Shown here one piece after another: positions 1 to 7,467 of a DNA stretch of 13,629 bases. Source of the DNA: Ramlibacter sp. (lineage in GTDB: Bacteria; Pseudomonadota; Gammaproteobacteria; Burkholderiales; Burkholderiaceae_C); contig JAMPXR010000023.1 in assembly GCA_023701085.1 (NCBI GenBank), positions 1 to 13,629 of the forward strand, in the 5' to 3' direction. The notes beneath the pieces were generated by a model. It had not been told where the DNA came from and did not search any database. It saw only the letters and a program-made list of their open reading frames with translations. Numbering within the stretch: the stretch's first letter is position 1; the number at the start of each line of letters is the position of its first letter. Made by a program: the position numbers and the translations under genes.

Positions 1-1188
1 GAGCAACAACTCGCGCAAGAGGCTGTCGTCACCGCCAAGGCCGACAAGCTGCTGGCGCAGGAAGAAGCCTGGATCCGCAAAGGCGTGGAGGCCAGGCGCA
101 CGCGCGCCCAGGGCCGCATCGTCCGGCTGGAACGGCTGCGCGCGAACCGGGCCGCCCGGCGCGAAGCCCTGGGCAGCGTCACGCTGGACCTCGCGGCAGG
201 CTTGCCCAGCGGCAAGATCGTGGCCGAGCTCAGCCATGTCGCCAAGTCGTTCGGCGCAAACACCGTGGTACGTGACTTCAACGCCACCATCCTGCGCGGC
301 GACAAGGTCGGCGTGCTCGGGCCGAATGGCGCAGGCAAGACGACGCTGCTCAAGCTCATCCTGGGCGAGATCGGGCCCGACGCCGGCAAGGTGCGGCGCG
401 GCGCGAACTTGCAGGTGGCGTATTTCGATCAGATGCGCGGCGCGCTGGACCTCGACGCAACGCTGGAAGACTTCATCAGCCCCGGCAGCGAGTGGATCGA
501 AATCGGCAGCCGGCGCAAGCACGTCAAGAGCTACCTGGCCGATTTCCTTTTCTCTCCCGCCCGGGCGGGGTCGCCGGTGCGATCGCTCTCGGGAGGAGAG
601 CGCAACCGCCTCTTGCTGGCGCGGCTGTTCGCGCGGCCGGCGAACGTGCTGGTGCTGGACGAGCCCACCAATGACCTGGACATCGACACGCTCGAGCTGC
701 TCGAGGATCTGCTGCAGGACTACGACGGCACCGTGTTCCTCGTCAGCCACGATCGCGCCTTCCTGGACAACGTGGTGACGAGCACCATCGTTTTCGAGGG
801 CGCGGGACGATGGCGCGAGTACGAGGGCGGCATCGAGGACTGGCTGACGCAGTCGCGGCGGGCCCAGGCCCTGGCGCTGGCCGCCGGCGCGCGTGTGGCG
901 TCGACGCCGTCCGGCGAAACGAAAGCCGCGCCGCCGGTCGCGTCCACCCCCGGCGCGCCACCCAGGAAGAAACTGAGCTATCGGGAGCAGCGCGAACTCG
1001 ACGCCCTGCCGGGCCTCATCGACGCCTTGGAGCAGGAGCAGCGGGCCCTCCACGCCGAACTGGCCGACGGCAGCCTCTACTTGCGCGACGCCGAGCGCGC
1101 CCAGCGCCTGGTGGAGCGAAGCGCGCAGATCGAGGACGACCTGATGGCGGCATTGGAGCGGTGGGAGGCGCTGGGCAGCAGCCTGTAG
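1..1188 (+). CDS. uup: ABC-F family ATPase Uup, C-terminal part (5' truncated by window edge)
   Basis: The reading frame is open from base 1, so the start codon and first ABC domain lie outside the window; 395 residues are visible. The first visible part is the inter-domain linker, with the WIRKG.EARRTR pattern typical of Uup. The second nucleotide-binding domain follows: Walker A GPNGAGKTT (from about 319), signature LSGGE (586-600), Walker B VLVLDEPTNDLD (from about 646) and the H-loop SHDRAFL. After an Ala/Pro-rich hinge comes a charged C-terminal helical region (about 960-1180) that matches the Uup coiled-coil domain. ABC-F proteins have no membrane domain and act in the cytoplasm. E. coli Uup is linked to ribosome function and to branched DNA/transposon precise excision. 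The translation ends at TAG 1186. I am confident of the family; Uup rather than another ABC-F member rests on the linker and the C-terminal domain. Confidence 0.9.
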   Translation, partial: EQQLAQEAVVTAKADKLLAQEEAWIRKGVEARRTRAQGRIVRLERLRANRAARREALGSVTLDLAAGLPSGKIVAELSHVAKSFGANTVVRDFNATILRGDKVGVLGPNGAGKTTLLKLILGEIGPDAGKVRRGANLQVAYFDQMRGALDLDATLEDFISPGSEWIEIGSRRKHVKSYLADFLFSPARAGSPVRSLSGGERNRLLLARLFARPANVLVLDEPTNDLDIDTLELLEDLLQDYDGTVFLVSHDRAFLDNVVTSTIVFEGAGRWREYEGGIEDWLTQSRRAQALALAAGARVASTPSGETKAAPPVASTPGAPPRKKLSYREQRELDALPGLIDALEQEQRALHAELADGSLYLRDAERAQRLVERSAQIEDDLMAALERWEALGSSL

Positions 1189-1273
1189 GCTTTTGTCCCG
1201 CAGCAATTGACGGCCACGGCTGACCTGCGCCGGCCCGCAGCGCCAGGTCCGCGGGGTAGAGTGGCTGCAAAGC

Positions 1274-2968
1274 ATGTTGCCTCGCCGCGCCGCACCCTTC
1301 ACGACGCAAACGCCCGGTCGTCCACGGGCGAGCGCCTGGTGCTGGTTCATCGCACTGGCCCTGCTGACCTGGGCCGCGGGTTGTGCAGGCCTGCCCAGCA
1401 ACGTTCAGCGTCGAGCCTCCAGCGCCTTCGATGCGCCCGAGCAGACGGCCCTGGGACAGCTCACGCAGGAACGCAAGGCCCGGGCGAACGCGCGCAGCGA
1501 CTCGGCCTTCCACCTGCTGGACAGTGTCGATAGCGCGTTCTCCAGCCGGCTCGCGCTGGTCGAATGGGCCCAGCGCAGCCTGGATCTGCAGTACTACGCG
1601 ATCCATGCGGACGCCAGCACCGAAGTGCTGCTGCAGCGGCTGCGCGACGCCGCGCGGCGCGGCGTTCGCGTGCGCATCCTGCTGGACGACTTCGACATGG
1701 TGGGCAAGGACGCGCAGGTGTTGCGTCTGGCCTTCGAGCCGAACGTGGAGATACGGCTGTTCAACCCCCTGCCGGGCAGCCGCGCGTCGCTCATAGGGCG
1801 GCTCTTCACCTCCCTGCACGACGTGCCGCGCATCCAGAAGCGCATGCACAACAAGCTGTTCATCGCCGACAACGCCATGGGCATTACGGGTGGGCGCAAC
1901 CTGGGCGATGCCTACTTCGGCACCGGCGAGAAGAACAACTTCGTCGACCTGGATGTGCTGGCCGCGGGCCGGGTGGTGCTCGACATGTCCGCAAGCTTCG
2001 ACCGTTTCTGGAACGACGACCTGGCCTACCCCATGCAGTCGCTGGTCTCGCCGGAGGACCTCGAGCGCTTGCGCAATCCGCCTGCGCCGGCGTCCGAGGC
2101 GGCGCGACCGCCCGCCCGAGCGAGCTCCGGGACCCCTGCGGCGCCCCTCGCGTCCACGATCCTGCCCAACGTGGCCGCCAGCGGCGCCGCGACGCCCGAC
2201 CCCGTCTCCATGGACCTGCGCAAAGTGCCGTTGACCTGGGCGCCGGCGCTCCTGATGGTGGACAAGCCCGGCAAGATCGGGCCGGGCGACGACGAGGTCG
2301 ACGCGGGAGATACCCTGGTGGACGGCCTGCTGCACCTGATGGAGCAGGCGCGCCAGGACGTCCTGATCGTGTCGGCGTATTTCGTGCCGGGCCCGCCCAT
2401 GATGGACTTGTTTGCCCGCATGCGGGCCAAGGGCGTGCGTGTCCGCGTGCTGACCAACTCGCTGGCTTCGAACGACGCCCCAGCCGCTCACGCCGGCTAC
2501 GCGCGATACCGCGAGGACCTGCTCCGGTTGGGCGTCGAGCTGTACGAGATGCGCGCCGCCCAGCCCGCGCAGGGACGCGGCGTGGGTTCGGCCGCGCCCT
2601 TCGGCACGGGCAGCGCAGCCGGCGGGTCCAAGAGCACGGCGTCGCGCGCCAGCCTGCATTCCAAGGCCGTCATCATCGACGGGCGCCTGGCGGTCATCGG
2701 GTCGATGAACCTGGATCTGCGCTCGCAGCTCAAGAACAGCGAAGTTGCCCTGCTCATCCGCAGTGCCGCGCTGGCGGGCGCGGCGGTCCGGCAGGTCGAA
2801 GCGACCTTGGCGCATGGCGCCTACCGCTTGGCCCTGGAGGATCGGCTGGTGTGGCGCGCGCCGCCGGGCGCCGACTTCGGGGACAGCCGAAGCGAGCCGG
2901 AAGCGAGCACGGCCCTCAAGCTGTTCGTGCGGCTGATCGCGCCGTTCGCGCCGGACGAGATGCTGTAG
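1274..2968 (+). CDS. Phospholipase D-family lipoprotein (cardiolipin synthase ClsC-like)
   Basis: This 564-residue protein carries two HKD motifs (HxKxxxxD): HNKLFIAD at residues 192-199 followed by GGRN, and HSKAVIID at residues 462-469 followed by GSMN. This is the duplicated PLD architecture of bacterial cardiolipin synthases and related phosphatidyltransferases. The N-terminus has basic residues, a hydrophobic run (about 23-34) and a lipobox-like AAGC with Cys37, so export and lipidation are likely. The +2 residue is not Asp, which agrees with outer-membrane or periplasmic placement. Between the halves is a low-complexity Ala/Pro/Ser stretch (about residues 268-313), and another Gly/Ser/Ala-rich stretch precedes the second HKD (about 428-458). 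The general pattern resembles E. coli ClsC/YmdC, which makes cardiolipin using phosphatidylethanolamine, but ClsC itself is not a typical lipoprotein. The substrate is therefore inferred. It starts 85 bases after uup with a weak Shine-Dalgarno sequence, so co-transcription is possible but not shown. Confidence 0.85.
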   Translation: MLPRRAAPFTTQTPGRPRASAWCWFIALALLTWAAGCAGLPSNVQRRASSAFDAPEQTALGQLTQERKARANARSDSAFHLLDSVDSAFSSRLALVEWAQRSLDLQYYAIHADASTEVLLQRLRDAARRGVRVRILLDDFDMVGKDAQVLRLAFEPNVEIRLFNPLPGSRASLIGRLFTSLHDVPRIQKRMHNKLFIADNAMGITGGRNLGDAYFGTGEKNNFVDLDVLAAGRVVLDMSASFDRFWNDDLAYPMQSLVSPEDLERLRNPPAPASEAARPPARASSGTPAAPLASTILPNVAASGAATPDPVSMDLRKVPLTWAPALLMVDKPGKIGPGDDEVDAGDTLVDGLLHLMEQARQDVLIVSAYFVPGPPMMDLFARMRAKGVRVRVLTNSLASNDAPAAHAGYARYREDLLRLGVELYEMRAAQPAQGRGVGSAAPFGTGSAAGGSKSTASRASLHSKAVIIDGRLAVIGSMNLDLRSQLKNSEVALLIRSAALAGAAVRQVEATLAHGAYRLALEDRLVWRAPPGADFGDSRSEPEASTALKLFVRLIAPFAPDEML

Positions 2969-3016
2969 GGCAACGCACCGCGCCTGCCGCGCCGGGGAAA
3001 AGTGCCGCCGCGGCGC

Positions 3017-4456
3017 TCACATCTTCCGGACCAGCTCGGCGTATTTCTTCCAGAACGCCGCATCCTGCGTGGTCGCGAAATTGATGCGCATCAGCGTGGA
3101 GGGCCGGCGCTGCGCGTGGAACAGCGCGCCGGGCGCGAGCAGGTAGCCTTCGTCCAGCATGCGCTGGGCCAGCGCCTCGGTGTCCACGCCGGTATCCACC
3201 CAGCCGAACAGTCCCGCCGGTTCCGCCGCGAAGACGCAGCCCGCCTGCAGCGCGAGCTTGACGCTGCGGCTGCGCGCCGCATCGAGCCGGATCCTGATCC
3301 GCTCGGCATGGCGCCGCAACTGGCCCTGTTCCATGCACAGGGCCAGCGCTTTTTCCAGCAAGGCCGGCGTGGTCAGCGTGCCCAGCAGCTTGGTGTCCAG
3401 CAGGCGTTCGATCAGCGAGGGATGCGCCGCGAGAAAGCCGATGCGCCAGTTCGGCGCCAGGATCTTGGCGAAACCGCCGACGTGGATCGTGCGCTGCAAT
3501 CCGTCCAGCGCGCACATCCGCGTGGCATGTTCGGGCGCGATATGGCTGTAGGTGTCGTCCTCGACGATGATGAAATCGTGCTGATTGGCCAGCTGCAGCA
3601 CACGGTGCGCGCTGCCGGGCGACAGGCAATAGCCCGTCGGGTTGTGAAAGACGCTGACGCTGACGTAAAGCCTGGGCTGGTGGACTTCGCAGTAGCGCGC
3701 CATCACCTCCAGCCGCGGGCCGTCGGGCCCGCGCGGCCCCGGCAGCAGGCGCATGCCCAGCGCCGTGAGCCGCGCGAACTCCACGGCCCAGCCCGGGTCC
3801 TCGACCATCACGTGGTCGCCGGGGCGCAGCAGGGTGCGGCTGGCGATGTCCAGCGCATGGGTGGCGCCCACGGTGGTGATGATGTTGTCGGGCGCCGCGT
3901 GCACCGACAGGGCGGCGAGCTTCTTCGACAAGGCCCGCCGCAAGCCGCTGTCGCCCTTGGGCTCGCCGTACTGCAGCGAAAATTCCTGCAGGGCACGCGT
4001 GCCCGTGACCTTGCGCACCGCCACCGGCATGAAGGCGGATTCCAGCCACTCGGCCGGGAGCACACCCATGCCGGGCTGCGGCTTGTTGCTGACCGTGTTG
4101 AACATGCCCCGGATCAGCGCCGTCGCGTCGATCGGGGCACGACCGCCCGCCCCGGCGACGCCGGCCGCCGGGGTCCGGTGCGCCGCGTCCGGCCGGGTCC
4201 GCTGCGCGGCGCTCGCGTTCTCCGCGCGGCCCTCGCGCACGAAGAAACCGCGATTCTTGCGAGCCTCCACCATGCCTTGGGCCAGCAACTGGTCGTAGGC
4301 CGCCACGACGGTGGAGGGGCTCACGCCCTGTTGCAGCGCGCACTGCCGCACCGAGGGCAGCCGTGTACCCGGCGCCAGCAGCCGATCGCGGATGCGCTGC
4401 GCGAAGCGCGCCGAGAGCTGTTCGGTCAGCGATTGCGACGAGGCCTTGGTCAGCAT
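3017..4456 (-). CDS. MocR-type PLP-dependent transcriptional regulator (GntR HTH + aminotransferase domain)
   Basis: This is a 479-residue two-domain regulator. Residues about 8-75 form a GntR winged helix (LPSVRQCALQQGVSPSTVVAAYDQL, in which the recognition-helix pattern is clear). A polar Ala/Gly-rich linker (about 76-108) leads to a fold-type I aminotransferase-like domain. That domain keeps the PLP-binding set: HNPTG (Asn272), VEDDTYS (Asp300, Tyr303) and the Schiff-base lysine Lys331 in GGFAKILAPNWRIG. MocR regulators such as GabR, PdxR, TauR and EnuR use PLP, or an aldimine of PLP with an amino compound, as the effector. The gene is divergent from the transporter at 4560, and the 103-base spacer holds repeated operator-like words, so control of that cluster and of itself is the natural inference. 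The ATG is preceded by GGGA about 7 bases upstream. It converges with the phospholipase D gene across 48 bases. The effector is unknown. Confidence 0.92.
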   Translation of the reverse strand: MLTKASSQSLTEQLSARFAQRIRDRLLAPGTRLPSVRQCALQQGVSPSTVVAAYDQLLAQGMVEARKNRGFFVREGRAENASAAQRTRPDAAHRTPAAGVAGAGGRAPIDATALIRGMFNTVSNKPQPGMGVLPAEWLESAFMPVAVRKVTGTRALQEFSLQYGEPKGDSGLRRALSKKLAALSVHAAPDNIITTVGATHALDIASRTLLRPGDHVMVEDPGWAVEFARLTALGMRLLPGPRGPDGPRLEVMARYCEVHQPRLYVSVSVFHNPTGYCLSPGSAHRVLQLANQHDFIIVEDDTYSHIAPEHATRMCALDGLQRTIHVGGFAKILAPNWRIGFLAAHPSLIERLLDTKLLGTLTTPALLEKALALCMEQGQLRRHAERIRIRLDAARSRSVKLALQAGCVFAAEPAGLFGWVDTGVDTEALAQRMLDEGYLLAPGALFHAQRRPSTLMRINFATTQDAAFWKKYAELVRKM

Positions 4457-4470
4457 GGGCGATTCCCGTG

Positions 4471-4494
4471 TGTATTGGCGGAATTGGCAATACA
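4471..4494. promoter_or_regulatory. Inverted repeat, candidate MocR operator
   Basis: TGTATTG (4471-4477) and its exact reverse complement CAATACA (4488-4494) are separated by ten bases. The repeat begins 15 bases upstream of the regulator's ATG, in the spacer shared with the divergent transporter gene. Related words TGTACTG occur twice more at 4518-4535. Position and symmetry suggest an autoregulatory binding site; this is inference from sequence only. Confidence 0.45.
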
Positions 4495-4517
4495 GATGTC
4501 AGACTGAGTTGGCTAAC

Positions 4518-4535
4518 TGTACTGATTGTGTACTG
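4518..4535 (+). promoter_or_regulatory. Direct repeat TGTACTG x2 at 11-base spacing, candidate MocR operator
   Basis: TGTACTG occurs at 4518-4524 and again at 4529-4535, so the two copies sit about one helical turn apart. They differ by a single base from the half-sites of the inverted repeat at 4471-4494. Characterised MocR proteins such as GabR bind direct repeats, so repeated same-orientation half-sites suit this family. The site lies 25-42 bases upstream of the transporter's ATG, where it could overlap the promoter. I could not identify a convincing -35/-10 pair here. Confidence 0.4.
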
Positions 4536-4559
4536 GTGACAAAGACTACATTCATCCGC

Positions 4560-5531
4560 ATGCACAGGTCAAGCCTCGCCTCATCCAGGACAGCCGGGCA
4601 CGGCGCCGCGAATGCCCGCGCCCCGGGAAGCGGCACGAAGCCCGACGAGGTCGCGGGCCTGTGGCTCGGCCTGGCGGGGGTCGCGATCTTCGCGCTCACG
4701 CTGCCGATGACCCGGCTGGCCGTCGGCACGCCTGAGGCGCCGCAGATGTCCGGTGTGTTCATCGCGGTCGGCCGCGCCGTGGTGGCGGCGGTGCTGTCGG
4801 CCATGTTCCTGCTGGCGACCCGCGCGCCCTGGCCTCGCCGCGCGGACTGGTTGCCCTTGGGCATCGTCTCGGCCGGCGTCGTGCTCGGCTTCCCGCTGCT
4901 GGCTTCGGTGGCCATGCGCCACGTCGAGGCCGTGCATGCCAGCGTGATCATCGGTGTCCTGCCGCTGGCCACCGCCGGCGTGGGCGCCTGGCTTCACCGG
5001 CAGCGCCCCTCGACCGCCTTCTGGGCATGCGCCGCCGCCGGCAGCGCCCTGGTGGTCGCCTTCGCCATCCTGCGCTCGGGCCGCGCAGGACTGGCGATCG
5101 AGCCGGCCGACGCCCTGCTGCTGGCCGCGATGGCCTGCGCCGCAGTGGGTTATGGCTGGGGCGCACGGCTGTCGCACCACATGCGAGCCGAAGACGTGAT
5201 CTGCTGGGCACTGGTCATCGCGCTGCCGCTCACCGTCCCCGCCGCGCTGCTGACCTGGCCACAATCGCCCCTACGACCCGCCGCCTGGTGGGGCTTCGCC
5301 TACCTCGCGGTGTTCTCGATGTGGCTGGGCTTCTTCGCCTGGTACCGCGGGCTGGCCCTGGGCGGAACGGTCCGCGTGAGCCAGGTGCAGCTGGTCCAGC
5401 CGTTCCTGAGCATGGCGTTCGCCGTGCCCATCCTGGGCGAGCCGCTGGACGCGGCCACGCTCGGCTTCGGCGCGGCGGTGATCGCGATCGTGTTCATCGG
5501 CAGGCGCTCGCCGGTGCGCGCGTCCGCCTGA
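4560..5531 (+). CDS. EamA/DMT-family transporter (10-TM drug/metabolite permease)
   Basis: This 323-residue membrane protein has about ten hydrophobic segments (roughly residues 33-50, 65-86, 97-117, 122-144, 152-170, 183-200, 211-232, 241-260, 270-290 and 298-315), arranged as two five-helix EamA repeats. Helix 9 carries the typical QVQLVQPFLSM pattern followed by LGEPLDAAT, a hallmark of the second EamA repeat (family form LxPvf..l.g...lgE). Members export amino acids or metabolites across the inner membrane; the substrate here is unknown. The start is uncertain. ATG 4560 gives a 30-residue polar N-terminus, and GTG 4536 is in frame just upstream; neither has a good Shine-Dalgarno sequence. 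The frame is open further upstream, but that would run into the divergent regulator gene. It is the first gene of the + strand run, 24 bases before the aminotransferase. Confidence 0.88.
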   Translation: MHRSSLASSRTAGHGAANARAPGSGTKPDEVAGLWLGLAGVAIFALTLPMTRLAVGTPEAPQMSGVFIAVGRAVVAAVLSAMFLLATRAPWPRRADWLPLGIVSAGVVLGFPLLASVAMRHVEAVHASVIIGVLPLATAGVGAWLHRQRPSTAFWACAAAGSALVVAFAILRSGRAGLAIEPADALLLAAMACAAVGYGWGARLSHHMRAEDVICWALVIALPLTVPAALLTWPQSPLRPAAWWGFAYLAVFSMWLGFFAWYRGLALGGTVRVSQVQLVQPFLSMAFAVPILGEPLDAATLGFGAAVIAIVFIGRRSPVRASA

Positions 5532-5555
5532 TGGCGCACTCTTACTGGGGAATCC

Positions 5556-6743
5556 ATGAAACTGAACGACCTGCAACATGCCCACTGGCAGCCGGCGCGG
5601 CGCGCGGCGAAGATGAACCCGTCGGTCATCCGCGAAATCCTCAAGCTGACCGAGCGCCCCGGTGTCATCAGCTTTGCCGGTGGCCTGCCTTCGCCGCGCA
5701 CCTTTCCCGTCGCCGAATTCGCCGTCGCCTGCGACAAGGTATTGCGCGACGACGGTCCGGCCGCACTGCAGTATGCCGCCAGCGAGGGGTACGGACCGCT
5801 GCGCGAAATGGTGGCAGCCCGGCTGCCGTGGCCGGTGGACCCGGCGCAGGTCCTGATCACGACCGGGTCCCAGCAAGGCTTGGACCTGATCGCCAAGATC
5901 CTGATCGACGCCGGCTCGCGCATCCTGGTGGAGGCGCCCACCTATGTGGGGGCGCTCCAAGCCTTCACACCGATGGAGCCCGAGGTCGTGAGCGTGGCCA
6001 GCGACGATGAAGGCGTGATCGCGGCCGACCTGGCGCAGCAGGCCGCCCCCCAGCGGCCACGATTTCTCTATCTCCTGCCCAATTTCCAGAATCCCACCGG
6101 GCGCACCATGACCGAACAGCGGCGCCAGGACGTGGCGCGCGCGGCGGCCGACCGGGGTGTGCCGCTGGTGGAAGACAACCCCTACGGCGACCTGTGGTTC
6201 GACGCGCCGCCGCCGGCGCCGCTGGCCGCCCGCAATCCCGACGCTTGCGTTTATCTGGGGTCGTTCTCGAAGGTGCTCGCGCCGGGCCTGCGCCTGGGTT
6301 TCCTGGTCGCGCCCAAGGCGCTGTACCCCAAGCTGCTGCAGGCCAAGCAGGCGGCCGACCTGCACAGCCCCGGCTTCAACCAGCGCATGGCGGCCGAGGT
6401 GATGCGGGACGGCTTCCTGGAGCGCCACGTGCCCGCCATCCGTGCCCTTTACAAGTCGCAACGCGACGCCATGCTGGCCGCGCTACAACGCGAAATGAAG
6501 GGGCTGGACGTGCAATGGAATACGCCGGCGGGTGGGATGTTCCTGTGGGCGCGGCTGCCGCGCGGAATGGACGCGGCCGAACTGCTGCCCCGCGCTGTCG
6601 ACAAGGGCGTGGCTTTCGTGCCGGGGGCGCCGTTCTACGCCGGCCCGCCCGATACCCGCAGCCTGCGCCTGTCGTTCGTGACCGCGAGCGTGCCCGAGAT
6701 CGACGCGGGCATCGCGGCGCTGGCCGCGGCGATCCGCGGTTGA
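5556..6743 (+). CDS. PLP-dependent class I/II aminotransferase (LysN/2-aminoadipate-aminotransferase-like)
   Basis: This 395-residue protein is a complete fold-type I aminotransferase. Visible landmarks are the N-terminal substrate-loop pattern VISFAGGLPSPRTFP (about 37-51), TTGSQQGLDL (102-111), NFQNPTGR with Asn179 that contacts PLP, VEDNPYGDL (Asp207, Tyr210), the Schiff-base Lys239 in GSFSKVLAPGLRLGF, and LRLSFV near the C-terminus for carboxylate binding. The GGLP loop is typical of the LysN/KAT II/MocR-related subgroup, which has broad amino-acid specificity (2-aminoadipate, Leu, aromatic residues). It probably makes a 2-oxo acid from the cluster's amino-acid substrate. ATG 5556 has GGGGA four to five bases upstream and starts 24 bases after the transporter, so operon membership is likely. 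The catalytic domain is homologous in fold to that of the divergent regulator. The exact substrate is not known. Confidence 0.92.
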   Translation: MKLNDLQHAHWQPARRAAKMNPSVIREILKLTERPGVISFAGGLPSPRTFPVAEFAVACDKVLRDDGPAALQYAASEGYGPLREMVAARLPWPVDPAQVLITTGSQQGLDLIAKILIDAGSRILVEAPTYVGALQAFTPMEPEVVSVASDDEGVIAADLAQQAAPQRPRFLYLLPNFQNPTGRTMTEQRRQDVARAAADRGVPLVEDNPYGDLWFDAPPPAPLAARNPDACVYLGSFSKVLAPGLRLGFLVAPKALYPKLLQAKQAADLHSPGFNQRMAAEVMRDGFLERHVPAIRALYKSQRDAMLAALQREMKGLDVQWNTPAGGMFLWARLPRGMDAAELLPRAVDKGVAFVPGAPFYAGPPDTRSLRLSFVTASVPEIDAGIAALAAAIRG

Positions 6744-6771
6744 TCGGCGCCGAATCGGTCACCTGCATTTC

Positions 6772-6789
6772 GGGGAGCGTGCTGCTTTG
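6772..6789 (+). promoter_or_regulatory. Ribosome binding site and TTG start of the VOC gene
   Basis: GGGGAG at 6772-6777 lies nine bases before TTG 6787. The upstream GTG at 6779 is out of frame. The next residues, CVVDHLVV, form the expected first beta strand of the glyoxalase_3 fold with metal ligand His9, so initiation at the rare TTG codon is well supported. Confidence 0.6.
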
Positions 6790-7467
6790 AGCGCCAACTG
6801 CGTCGTCGACCATCTCGTGGTCGCCGCGGACACCCTGGGGCATGGCGTGCAGTGGTGCGAGGCCACGCTGGGCGTGACGCCCGGTCCCGGCGGCGAGCAC
6901 CCGCTGATGGGAACGCACAACCGGCTGCTGTGCATCGCGACACCCGACTACCCGCGCGCCTACCTGGAGATCATCGCGATCCATGCCCAGGCGCCAGCGC
7001 CCGCGCGCAGGCGCTGGTTCGACCTGGACGACCCCGCCCTGCAGCACCAGGTGCGCGCGCGGCCGCGACTGGTGCATTTCGTCGCGCGCACGACCGACGC
7101 GCGGGCCGGCGTCAGGGCGCTTCGCGCGCTGGGCCTGGAGCGCGGGCCGTTGCTGGCCGCGCAGCGGGCCACCCCCGGCGGACTGCTGCGCTGGAAGATC
7201 ACCGTGCGGCGCGACGGCCAGCGGCTCTTCTACGGCGGGCTGCCCACGCTGATCGAGTGGGACGCGACCCATCCGGCCGACGGCATGCCCGACGCCGGCC
7301 TGGGCCTGCGCTCGCTGCACGTCTTTCATCCGCGCGCGGCCGACTTGCGCGCGGCGCACCAGGCGATTGGCCTGCAGGGCGTCACCGTCGCGGAAGGGCC
7401 GCCCAACCTGGCAGCCGCGCTGTTCACACCCAAGGGCGTGGTCACCATCGAATCGGAGGGAACCTGA
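6787..7467 (+). CDS. Glyoxalase_3-like VOC-superfamily protein
   Basis: This 226-residue protein has the pattern of the glyoxalase_3 (VOC) family: DHLVVAA at the N-terminus (His9), LEIIAI (Glu61), VHFVART (His97) and LIEW (Glu157). These sit where the paired beta-alpha-beta-beta-beta modules normally supply their metal ligands. VOC enzymes act on small molecules through a divalent metal (isomerisation, lyase, dioxygenase or hydrolase chemistry). No specific reaction can be assigned. The start is TTG. The stop TGA shares one base with the ATG of the dehydratase-like gene, which indicates translational coupling. It lies 43 bases after the aminotransferase. Its place between two PLP enzymes suggests it processes, or protects against, a reactive oxo-intermediate, but that is inference. 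Confidence 0.8.
   Translation: MSANCVVDHLVVAADTLGHGVQWCEATLGVTPGPGGEHPLMGTHNRLLCIATPDYPRAYLEIIAIHAQAPAPARRRWFDLDDPALQHQVRARPRLVHFVARTTDARAGVRALRALGLERGPLLAAQRATPGGLLRWKITVRRDGQRLFYGGLPTLIEWDATHPADGMPDAGLGLRSLHVFHPRAADLRAAHQAIGLQGVTVAEGPPNLAAALFTPKGVVTIESEGT

Noticed and set aside
1016..2815. Long - strand open frame (599 codons) antisense to the phospholipase D gene
   Set aside because: It lies opposite a gene with clear HKD motifs, is rich in Arg/Gly/His/Gln typical of a shadow frame in GC-rich DNA, and shows no recognisable domain.
2969..3016. Possible terminator in the convergent gap between the phospholipase D and MocR genes
   Set aside because: The GC-rich repeats here do not form a clean stem followed by a T-tract on either strand; the best case is a tight CGCCGCGGCG palindrome with no workable loop.
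3002..4507. Long + strand open frame (501 codons) antisense to the MocR regulator
   Set aside because: Low-complexity Arg/Gln/His composition without motifs; the opposite strand carries the full regulator with HTH and PLP sites.
4311..4559. Upstream extension of the EamA transporter frame to ATG 4311
   Set aside because: It would overlap 146 bases of the divergent regulator gene and the operator region, and the added residues show no transporter features.
6852..7466. Upstream extension of the dehydratase-like frame to ATG 6852
   Set aside because: It overlaps the VOC gene, while ATG 7467 has a good GGAGG and the family's normal N-terminus.
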